From: Puccinia triticina
Lineage: Eukaryota > Basidiomycota > Pucciniomycetes > Pucciniales > Pucciniaceae
DNA: 64,000 bases
Direction: 5' to 3'
Assembly (NCBI RefSeq): GCF_026914185.1
Contig: NC_070564.1
Location: 7,651,773 to 7,715,772, forward strand
Shown here: one piece after another, positions 45,325-54,930 of the stretch
How positions within the stretch are numbered: the first letter of the stretch is position 1
Layout: every line of letters starts with the position of its first letter
The notes under the pieces: generated by a model
Told to the model about the DNA's origin: nothing
The model's database searches: none
The model's input: only the letters and a program-made list of their open reading frames with translations
Program-made: the position numbers and the translations under genes

Positions 45325-48300
45325 TGTTGAGGGGTGTGCAAACTCCAAACCTGGAGTGCCAGGGGAGTCAAGAGGTGGAGTGCGGGAGCAATGACACGTC
45401 AAGGGTTTTTCTCTTCAGTCACAACAGATTAAGAGTTGACTCCTCGCACTGTCACTAGCCTATCAGATCCACTCTTTGGATACTGGATCGTTGAATGGTA
45501 AACACTCGTCAAGACAAAACTGAACTTCAAGGACCTCTACCCCCTCCAACTCGAGCAAAAAGGCCAAAGCAGACGAAAGCCTACAAAGCTCTACTTGCTC
45601 TTCCTCCACTACCACCGTCTCCCCTGCCGGAATTGGACACTCCAGCGGCTACCCAAGTACAGCGAAACAAGGACCCTATCTCTTCTGAAACGCATTCATC
45701 CTCCGTGTTCAAACTCGAAAGTCAAATCAACGGCAATTTTCCGTACATACCAAATCACCTTTTTAAACCTCTACTCGTCCGGACCCGGGTACCTACAGAT
45801 CAAAGCTTGACCCTAGACGATTTATCCGTCTTATTTTACCAACTCAAACTATCCAATTTCCAAGCCTCATTTTCTACAATGTCTTCTTCGAATTCGGGAG
45901 CCATTGAGATCACGCCCCGCGCAAAATTCTTATCAGAACCGATCAAGTACAAAGATTCAATTGAAATGCTCCTGGCAGACGGTTCGAATTTTAATCAATG
46001 GAAAAGAGCCCTGAATCGGACCATTTGTTTAACACTTGGACATACAAATTTTTTTGATACTTGCCCGGTTCTAACCGCACAGGAATCTGCTTCTTTGTTA
46101 TTTTTAATCCAAGTTACTGTACACGATGAACTTTCTTCAATGGCGGATTCGGCAGCAAACGCTATCGAGGCCTTTGAAGCAATTCAGACAAACTTCCAAG
46201 GTTCCCTTCGATTTCGCCAGATCGATCTGCTCAACAAAGTTTTTGAACTCAAGGCTGCTGATCCCCCGGCCGACCTTGCGCAACTCCAGACAAGATTCAA
46301 CAATCTCTTCCAACTCTTCTCTGATCTTAAGAAGGTTGGAGTCACGCTGAGCCCAGTCCTTGAGTCACTTTTTGTCCAGATTATCATCCCAGCACCAACA
46401 ACGATGACGCGCTCTCAATTCTATCAAACAATCTCTCTTCAACTTGGCAACAAAACAGATGCTACCGCTTGCGAGGTACAAACAATAATAAACTCGACGT
46501 ACGGGGAGGCAGCCCGTTTTGATACCCAGGGCTCGGCGCAGGGTACCATCTTCCGCACTTATCAAGCTCTGCAGCCACCAATTTCACGAGGGAACCAGAT
46601 CAACCGACACCTACCATCAGGATCAAATAGACCTTCACAAAATCCCCTGACTCGACCAAACAACAATCAAGCTCCGCCAAATCAACGGAAGATGCCGACA
46701 GGTGACGACGTTATTGCGGCAATCAGCAATATTTGCCGCGGTAATCCTGCTCCTCCTCCGCATCTATTGGCACGGAACAACTCGTGCGGTTATTGTGGCG
46801 GCGAGGGACACTGGCGCTCAAACTGCCCAGTGTTACGTGAGGATGCACACCTCCCGCCGCCAATCCCATCTGGTCTCCCCGCTTCCGGTTATGCCCAACC
46901 ACCTGCACCCCAATCTTTGGCGAACATTTGATCAATCACCGGACCAACAAACGGAGGGGCGGGGGTTGATGGCGCTGTTGTGGACTCTGGGGCGACCACT
47001 CACGTGAGCGGATCTTTCCTTTATTTTTCTTCCATGATCCCGCTCAAACAAGAATTGAAGCTAAATCTGGCTTCAAATGATGCATTGATGATTGCGACTC
47101 ATAGGGGGAACCTGCGAATATCGAGTGGAGATGGGACCTGGGAGATTCCGGCAGTCCTTTACAGCCGGAAAATGACGGGAACCATTCTTAGCTTGGGACA
47201 GCTTCTCGATTCCGGTTTCATCCCATCTTTCTCTCAAAACAACGATCTTTTTCTTCATTCGCCCTCATGTATTATATTTGCCCCTTACCAAAACAGAACC
47301 TGGACCATTGGCTCTATAATTGCGACATCTCCAACAGTGCAGGCGGTGACTTGATCACAATATACCATTAATCAAGACCAATCCCATTCGACTCCCCACA
47401 CTCCTCAAGAACCACTCTCCGAGTCATATTACTGGCACTGTAAACTCGGACACGTCTCAGATGATGTTGTAAAATCATTTCTCAAGCTATATGTCCCTTC
47501 CTTCAATCTCAAGTCTTGGTCACCATTTGTATGTGAATCCTGTCGGACATCCAAAAGCGAGAGCCGTCGAGCAAAAATTCCGGAAATAATCCCCCGGGAT
47601 TCCAAGCTTGCTCTCCTGGTCTCTGACGTTCTGGGACCTTTAGATCCGGACATCCACGGAAACCGCTATATCCTCACCGCTCGAGATCATCACACCACCT
47701 ATTCCTTCGCCATTCCAATGAAGACCAAGGCTGAAGTTGTCCCACATCTTATTTCTCTCATCCGAACATTGAGGAAACGATTTGGTTTGGCACCAAAATT
47801 TTTACGATGCGACAATGCTCAGGAATACCACTCAATAAACTTGTCTTCAGCTGCATCGGAACTCGGCACTCAAATCATCTTTTCATCTCTGTACACCCCC
47901 AAACAAAACGGTGAGGCGGAACGTCTGAACAGAACTCTGGGCGACATGGCCCGGACAATGCTCCTTCAGTCTAAACTCCCTCAAAACCTCTGGTCTTATG
48001 CATATACATGCGCATGCTGGATCGCAAATCGAATACCCAACTCAAGAATAAAAGATTTGACTCCACTGAAACTCTGGTCTGACAAGGACCCACATCCTTC
48101 ATCAATTTTTCCATTTGGGACACTTGCTTCAGTTCATATTCCAAAAGAAAAACGACGGAAGCTCGACGTTCGAGGTTGTATCGGTCATCTCATTGGCTAT
48201 CAATCGGATGGCCGAGGCTGGATATTTTGGAATCCATCAACATCAAAAACGTACGTCTCGGAATGTGCTACATTCCTTGACTTCCAGGGCAAACCGTTGG

Positions 48301-50254
48301 TTTCCAATCCTATCTCGCACCAACACATTCGGTCAGCCCTTATTCTTGGCCAAGTCCCAACAGAGAAGATTTGTGAAGATCAAGATACCATGATCGAGAA
48401 AATCCCGACCAGCCATGATATGGAGATCCCCAATAACCTCAAACAAGCATTATCATCGCCCAGAGCCGAATACTGGCGCAACGCATGCCTGGCGGAATGG
48501 AGACAACTCGAGGACATTGATACGTGGGAGGTGGAGGATCGTGCCGAGAAATATTCGATCAGCACTAGGTTTGTTTTTGATTTGAAACGTAATTCAGATG
48601 GAAAAATTGAGAAACCCAAGGCCCGTTTTGTAGTTCGTGGATTTAAACAACGTCTGGGTCGCGACGTCAAGTCCACATTTGCACCAACGGCCTCGCTATC
48701 CTCGCTCCGCCTTCTGTTTGCATTGGCTATCAAGTTCAAATGGTCCATTAACGCTTTCGACATCACAGGAGCTTTCGTACACAGTCCAATTGATGAGCTC
48801 ATCTACGTTGATCCCCCGGTAGAACTGTTCCCTCACTTGAAAGGGAAGGTCCTGAGACTCAAGAAAGCTTTATACGGCACCCGGCAAGCCAGCCGCTGCT
48901 GGTGGAAACATTTCAAATCACTTCTAGAACGATGGGAATTCACTTGCGACGAGGTAGAAGAATGTCTTTATAAATTCCAGAATGGCGGCCACATAGTCAT
49001 TGTATGGATCCACGTTGATGATGGAATTGTCTTCAGTAACTCCGCTGCTCATGTCCAAATACTACGTGAGAATCTGGAAAAATCACTTTGAGTAAAATGG
49101 TTCGACAAACCCGACAAGATAGTTGGATTAAAAATTGAAACGTCAGACGACAAATTGACATTGTCCCAACCGTTATTGACGGATCAAGTCTTGATGAAAT
49201 ATGATCAACAATTCAACTTTCGTCATTACACCACCACGACACCAATGATTTCATCAGATCTTGTGTCATCAGAATCGGAGTCCATCAATTCGACCGACTT
49301 CCAATCTTATATCGGGTACCTCAATTATCTTGCGCTGGGTACCCGTCCGGATATCTCGTACTCTGTTAACTACCTGGCACGTTTCAGCTCAAAACCAAAC
49401 AACACACACTGGGACGCATTGCATCACCTGATGCAATACATCAAGACAACAAGGAACAAAAAACTGATCTTCAAACCCGACGATACAATACTCACGACAT
49501 GGACAGACGCTAGTTGGGGAGGAGAATTTCAACGATCCACCTCAGGATTTATCATCAAACTGTTTGGCTGTCCCATTGCCTGGGGATCCAGGAGACAGAA
49601 GACTGTCGCAAAGTCGACTTACGGCGCAGAGTTCATTGCGTTAGGCGGCGCGGTAAAGTTCAAGTTATTCATCCTTCACATACTTCAATCAATAGTTCCA
49701 AATGCCAAATGCAAACTACTTTGTGATAACAAGGCCGCTGTTCTTGTAGCGGACGATAATGGTTCAAGATCAAGTTTCAAAAGCATTGAAAGAAATTTCT
49801 TTTTCACCAACGACACAATCCGATCACAACACAAGATCAACCAAACAAAACCTGGCAGACTTCCTCACAAAAGTCTTAGGCGCTCATCAACATCAAGATC
49901 TCATTTCTCAAGTCCCTGTTTCCTAACTTCTTTTCCATTCCCTTTCTTCCATCATCAACATATTCTTTCATATTCTTTTCCATGTTTTTCTGATTGCTTA
50001 TCCATTTCTCCATAGTTTCTCTTCAAAAAAAAAAAAAAAAAAAAAAGATCCATATCCTTGTTTCTCTATCTATGACCACCTCTTGTTATACTTTTATTTC
50101 CTCTTTCTTACTCATCATGTATTTAGTCTTAGGTGTGGAGTTTGAGGGGGGGTGTTGAGGGGTGTGCAAACTCCAAACCTGGAGTGCCAGGGGAGTCAAG
50201 AGGTGGAGTGCGGGAGCAATGACACGTCGAGGGTTTTTCTCTTCAGTCACAACA
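45325..50254 (+). mobile_element. Young Ty1/copia element with 102-bp LTRs in CHS7
   Basis: 4,930 bp. LTRs 45325-45426 and 50153-50254 start TGTTGAGGGGTGTGC, end CAGTCACAACA, and differ at one position (A/G in CGTC(A/G)AGGG). CTCGG is duplicated (45320-45324, 50255-50259). A polypurine tract GAGGGGGGG (50144-50152) abuts the 3' LTR. 102 bp is very short for an LTR. Confidence 0.95.
45495..49912 (+). pseudogene. Copia-2 gag-pol with three TGA stops
   Basis: One frame from MVNTRQDKTE. Gag ends in a CCHC knuckle (CGYCGGEGHWRSNC, about 46785); protease is VVDSGATTHVSG (about 46977); integrase has HCKLGHVSDD...CESCRTSK, LVSDVLGP, CDNAQEY and YTPKQNGEAERLNRT; RT has KARFVVRGFKQ, AFDITGAFVHSP and IHVDDGI (about 49010); RNase H has TWTDASWGG, KSTYGAEFIAL and LLCDNKAAVL. 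TGA codons at 46929, 47352 and 49089 interrupt it, each at an expected Arg and each preceded by T. Near 49830 a one-base shift puts the expected C-terminus (NLADFLTKVLGAHQHQ) in another frame. Nearly identical LTRs with several nonsense changes imply the element was damaged soon after insertion or mobilised in trans. Confidence 0.9.
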
Positions 50255-50385
50255 CTCGGCTTCTTTGTTGTTGGCCTTGTGCTCATCTACGGCCTCAGTT
50301 TCACCATCTTCTCGGCCATCACCCACTACGTCGATGGCCTGTTCTTCTCCCAGCTCTGCTTCCTCCTCGCCGTCATGACAGAGAT

Positions 50386-51213
50386 TGACCTTTTGCACAA
50401 ACTGCCTGAAGTTTTCCAGACCAGAAAATGGGTTGGAGATTATTTGATGTTCCAGCTGGGTGTCCCAGAAGAGTGTGTAGATACTCTCCTATCAAATGGA
50501 CGCTTACCAGAAGCCTTAGTGCACTTTTTCACTGACTGATTTTGACGGTGGCTGTTTCCTTGCTTTCTCAATAGATTTGCTGATGCTTTGCTCCTTACAA
50601 GTCACTCATATTTGGTGACTTCACCAATCATCAATCATGGCACACTTAAGCAGATAATATGTATTCAAATACCAAACTCATGCTAGCTTAACTAATTAGC
50701 ATCTTGAACAGAGGGTCTCATAGGGACCCCTTGTCCCTGCAGGACGCTCTCCAGACTACGGTGGCTTCTCAAACAACATGGATAACCTCATCCTCAGCGA
50801 ACAGGAATGGGTTATCTAATGGGATTACCGTCCGTCGCCACAACACCATGTGCCAGGTCGACCAGGCCTGCCACGCCGCCAAGCCCCACGCACTCGTCTC
50901 CAATAAGATACTCTCAGGCTGTACGGTTTTATGAAACTTTTGGTCTCTGACATTTTGTGTTGATCTGTCTCTGAAGTTTTGTGTGGATTTCTGTAATCCA
51001 AAGCGTGAAATTGAATTAAATTGAGATAAGATGTGTGGTTTATACAAGGATCATATTGTGCAATTAATCAAAGTTCAGGAATCCAGTATTGCTGACAGAG
51101 GCAACATTCTTGACATAAAAATGGAAAGTGAGATTTTTGAGGCCAAAATTATTTTAGTTGAATCCTGGAACTGCAGTCTGAAGGCACATAATTTTCTCAG
51201 GGTACCAGCCTTT
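50386..51213. other. Gene-poor stretch after the CHS7 relic
   Basis: A 50-residue open frame (EIDLLHKLPEVFQTRKW) continues from the CHS7 frame to a stop at 50538 but does not resemble Chs7 tails. A short frame near 50750 (SPDYGGFSNNMDNLILSEQE) may be a displaced exon. Neither is identified. Confidence 0.3.
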
Positions 51214-51531
51214 TGTTGAGGAAACTGTATTGTTGCGGTTGGCTCATCATGTTGTCTGCTTCGATCTTCATTTTCCATCTTTTGTCTCATGTCACATGTC
51301 TGTCACGGTTTTTCTCTGTTCTTGCTCGACTACATAACCTGGAGTAGCAGACGTTGGAAAGACTTTCCTCATCCTTTCCAACACACTTGACTCACTCCTG
51401 TCTGCTGCTTCAGGTCAGTTTCATCTCACTTCTCTTTTCTCTTTTCTTTTTCTTTATATGAAATAAAATCATCCTTTCCAACACACTCGACTCACTCCTG
51501 TCTGCTGCTTCAGTCTTTTTTCATTTCATCA
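51214..51531 (+). repeat. Copia A 5' LTR
   Basis: TGTTGAGGAAACTG...TTTCATCA, 318 bp. The end was set by alignment with LTR B: both are followed by GGTTATGA(G/T)TCCCA, a probable primer-binding site. Contains the hairpin/duplicated-arm leader. Confidence 0.75.
51338..51513 (+). promoter_or_regulatory. Hairpin / duplicated-arm leader of LTR A
   Basis: Proximal stem CCTGGAGTAGCAGAC with GTCTGCTGCTTCAGG (all 15 pairs if G-U is allowed) and distal stem GTTGGAAAG with CTTTCCAAC. The 3' arm (51371-51413) is repeated at 51471-51513, exactly 100 bp on, with one difference. Copy 1 runs into CAG|GTCAGT; the spacer is T/C-rich and ends TTTATATGAAATAAAATC; copy 2 ends CAG|TCTTTT. Confidence 0.78.
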
Positions 51532-51666
51532 GGTTATGATTCCCAGCTGCACTTAAACCAGTGCAACCTCTCGAAAAACAAGAAAAAGCTCAGCGTTTCA
51601 GTGTGTGTACACCCTCAAGGATCAACTCCATCTTTGTTCCAAAATTCTGCAACAAACTTTGCCTCC

Positions 51667-54620
51667 ATGGCAGAACCACCTCCACAAATCGGCCTCAACC
51701 AGTCGGACACCTCTTCTCTCAGGGTCACCGTGATCCCTCAGCTTCAGGCCCCGGAGGCTGACTCCAACTACCTCAAATGGAGTTTCGTCCTCACAGTTCA
51801 TCTAAACTCCATTGGCCTCGGTTATCTCCTCAAAGAAGTAAAACCCGAGGAACGTCCTGCTTGATGGTCCAAGGACAATGCCGATGTTTGCTCGTTCATC
51901 GTCCAAACCATCCATCAAGATAATCTCCGCTTCATCCAAGCCTTCCCTGACGATGCGAAGGGGATGTGGGATGCCCTTCGAGAGGCTCATCTAGACTCCA
52001 CCGCCGGAGGTCATATCTATTGGCTCCGCAAACTGGTTCTTCTCCGCTTATCTGGTGACGATGTTGAATCTCACATCAAGGAGATGGCAGTGTGCGCTGA
52101 GCGGCTCAACTCCCTGTTCACCGCAGAAAGGCCACTCACGGTTGACAACATCCACGCGGCCGCTCTCTTAGGTTCTCTCCCGGTCGACTGGCTTCACTGT
52201 GTCTCGGCCATGATGAACAAGGATAACGTCACCTCGGCTCGAATTGTGGCTGCTCTCAAGGCGGAATCTCTCCGTCACAAGGCTCGTGGTGAGGGCGATA
52301 TCTCGGTCGCTGCTGCCAAGGCTAAATCCACCCCGGGAGGCAAAACTTGACCCCCTTTCAATGACTCTCTCTATTGTTCGTTCTGTCGTATCAGAGGCCA
52401 TAAACTTTTGGCCTGTGAGAACGCTGCGCGCGTTTTGGAAGATCATCAACAAGGTCGTTGTTCTAACAACAAACAAGGTCGACGTTCTGATTCCCACAAC
52501 AGTTCATCCAGGAACCGCCAAGACCGCTGCTCCACTTTGGGTTGTGGCCGTCAAAACCCCAAGCCTGCAGCCAAAGCCGGACTCACCTCAGTTGTAGAAC
52601 TGGGAAGTGACTCCTCCAACGGGTTGGATTTCTCCGGTTCAGCGTACGCTGGTACTGCTTCCGAGGTTCCGGATTCTGTGTTGGTTCTTCAGGCCTTGGT
52701 CAATGCAAACATTGACTCCGGGTGCTCAATGAGCATGACTCCATACTTGAAGGACGTCACTCATCTCAAGGACACCTCCACTCCGGTCCGTTTGGCTGAC
52801 AACTCGGTTGTTTCCGCTACTCACAAGGGCTACTCATCCCTCCCTCTTGATGTCTCTAAGGCCATCAGAACTCTGGTGGTTCCAGACCTGCACGAACCTC
52901 TCCTCTCTGTGGCAGGCTTGTGTGATGCCTCACTTCACGTAGTCTTCACCCCTCACTCCTGCAACATCTACAATGCAAACGATTTCGCCGTCTCCGGCAC
53001 TGCTGTTGGTCATGGGTACCAAAAGGGCAACCTTTTCTACCTCCCTTCCGCCAAGGTTGCGTCCCGTTCAGTCTCCTTGGTTCCAGGAAAACAGACTGAT
53101 ACTTCTCTTTTTGGGTATCATCAACAACTCTCCCACATAGGTCTGAAATCTCTTAAAAGGCTCCTCAACCTACACAATATTCGACCGACCGTGATGAATG
53201 AGGTTGACGTTTGCAAATGTCCAATATGCATACAATCAAAGATGCATCGATCCCCCTTTACGTCTCATTCAGTGTATTGTTCCAAAGTCCCCGGGGAGCT
53301 TATTCACTCTGATGTCAGCTCCTTTGAGGTTCCCTCCCGCAAAGGCTACAAATTCTTTGTTACTTTTATAGATGCCTTCTCTAAATCCCTCTCCGTCATG
53401 CCCTTGAAATGCAAAAGCAATGTGTTTCGCTGTTTTAAAATTTTCAAAGCCTCCTTTGAGAAGGATGGACGTTTTGTGATCAGTGTGCTTCATTCCGATA
53501 ATGGTGGGGAGTATCTCTCTAAGGCTTTTGAATCTTTTCTTCTGGAGTCGGGAATCAGTCACTCGCCGGAAATCAACGGAGTTGCGGAGCAAGCTAACCG
53601 GACCATTGGTAATCTGATTCAATGTCTCCTGCTCAGCTCTAAACTTCCGAAGATTTTTTGGGTGGACGCACTTCGCCACATTCTTCACTCTATAAATTCC
53701 ATTCCCTTCTCCACCCCCTCTGGTTTCCACTCTCCTAGCTCTCTCCTTGGGAAAGAACTTGTGTCCATTGACTCACTCCACCCGTTTGGTTGTCTATCCT
53801 GGTACAAGGTACCCGAAGCGAACAGGAAGAAACTCAATCCGAAGGCTCGGGCTGCTCTTTTCCTCTCGTATCTCTCAGATGGAAATGGATTCCGCGTTTG
53901 GGACCTCCAGCCCCGCCAAGCAGTAAAGACTTGGGACATTCTTTTCAACCATTCAACCTTTCCTTATGATCTGCGCACTGTAGGTCCTTCTCCAACCATC
54001 ACTGTTGAAGTTCCCTGGCCGCCGTCAGACCGCCGGCCCTCCATACCTTCAGACACTACCCTTCCAGAAATCCCCGACAACACACCTGTCCCTCCTCCTT
54101 CCATTCTGTAATCTCCACCTCTGAACGTCCCTTTGCACCCACGTTTTGATCAGAGGCTGACTGCATCCATGCTTCAAACAGACGTCGCGAGCAGTCTCCG
54201 TTGACCAACGCTTCATCCGATGATACCACTTCATCTGATGGTAAGTCTGCCCCCTCGCCGGTATCCCTTCCGTTGCCTTTTCTACGACCTGCATCTCCTA
54301 CGTCCCTTCTTCCCTCCCCTCCTCCTCCTCCTTCTCCAAAAAGGACCATCCCGCAGGAGAGCTCATATGCCCCACCGCTCAGGTCTCCATCACCCAATAC
54401 CACAATCGCTCCTGCTCCTCCATCTTTGACAATCTCACACTCTACTCTGCCAGTCATCCCCACTTTCATCCCTCTTCCGCCATCCCCGCCGCCTCGCCTG
54501 TCACCACCTCTGGTCCGGCGCTCAAATTGTTCCAGGAAAGCGCCGGATCGTTACGGTCAATGGTCCAAGTCAACCAAGACTTCTGACGATGTGGACACGC
54601 CAACGACATGGCACCAACTT
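51667..54620 (+). pseudogene. Copia A gag-protease-integrase
   Basis: Starts MAEPPPQIGL. Gag of the UBN2 type (YLKWSFVLTVHL, AKGMWDALREAH, GDDVESHIKEM); a zinc-knuckle-like C..C....H....C (CSFCRIRGHKLLAC); protease NIDSGCSMSMTP; integrase with YHQQLSHIGL...CPICIQSK, ELIHSDVSSFE, LHSDNGGEY and EINGVAEQANRT. TGAs at 51862 and 52348 replace Arg after T; a TAA at 54109 replaces probable Gln; a frameshift near 54200 separates the Pro/Ser-rich linker, which ends in KAPDRYGQWS...TTWHQLQ. Confidence 0.85.
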
Positions 54621-54625
54621 CAGCG

Positions 54626-54930
54626 TGTTGAGTTGTAGTGTTGTTGTTTCATGTTTCTCTCATGTTTTCCTGCTTCAAACCTTTCTCTCACCTTTCACAG
54701 CCTTGACATCCTGTATGTAGTTACCTGAGGCAGCAGAGACGTGGAAGCCCTTTTCCTCATCCTTCCACAAACTCACTCATCTCTGTGTTCTGCTGCCCCA
54801 GGTTAGTGTTTCTTTCTTTTTCTCTTTTTCTTCTTTTCCTTGTTCTTTCATTTATATGATGCAATGAATCATCCTTCCACAAACTTACTCATCTCTGTGT
54901 TCTGCTGCCCCAGGATGATTTATCTCATCA
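54626..54930 (+). repeat. Copia B 5' LTR
   Basis: 305 bp, followed by GGTTATGAGTCCCA. Similar ends and layout to LTR A but largely different sequence. Confidence 0.75.
54724..54914 (+). promoter_or_regulatory. Hairpin / duplicated-arm leader of LTR B
   Basis: Proximal stem CCTGAGGCAGCAGA with TCTGCTGCCCCAGG (one mismatch), distal stem GTGGAAG with CTTCCAC. The 44-bp 3' arm (54759-54802) recurs at 54871-54914 with one difference. Copy 1 runs into CAG|GTTAGT, copy 2 into CAG|GATGAT. Spacer is T/C-rich and contains TTTATATGATG. Confidence 0.78.

Larger units (their letters stand above)
44697..50385 (+). pseudogene. CHS7: Chitin synthase export chaperone relic (CHS7), split by copia
   Basis: Three exons of a Chs7-like multi-pass ER membrane protein. 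The first (44697-44815) reads SKYTAVGRKEIIHFFYFYAVV. A 69-nt intron is followed by 44905-45014 (FFAAFETSMLL, NSFVGFQFAKDCTPLSLW). A second intron ends at 45090, followed by IATFNSLAS, MYIFNGACVAIYVI and VVRTLNDRWPIGNILF, then, beyond the copia element at 50255, HYVDGLFFSQLCFLLAVM. Family members escort chitin synthase Chs3 out of the ER. The N-terminal region is absent, a TAA sits at 44786, and sequence after 50385 no longer matches. It was therefore probably broken before the copia insertion. Intron placement is still readable, so decay is fairly recent. Confidence 0.85.
51214..54625 (+). mobile_element. Copia element A, 3' truncated by copia B
   Basis: Starts with a 318-bp LTR and carries gag, protease and integrase. 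Sequence stops in the linker before RT at the point where copia B begins. No 3' LTR is present in the window, so the target duplication cannot be checked. A and B are related in domain layout and wording, i.e. members of one lineage. Confidence 0.8.

Noticed and set aside
50386..50538. Genuine C-terminus of CHS7
   Set aside because: Sequence after LAVMT does not resemble the Chs7 YKYWDS-type tail; it may be unrelated DNA joined in frame.
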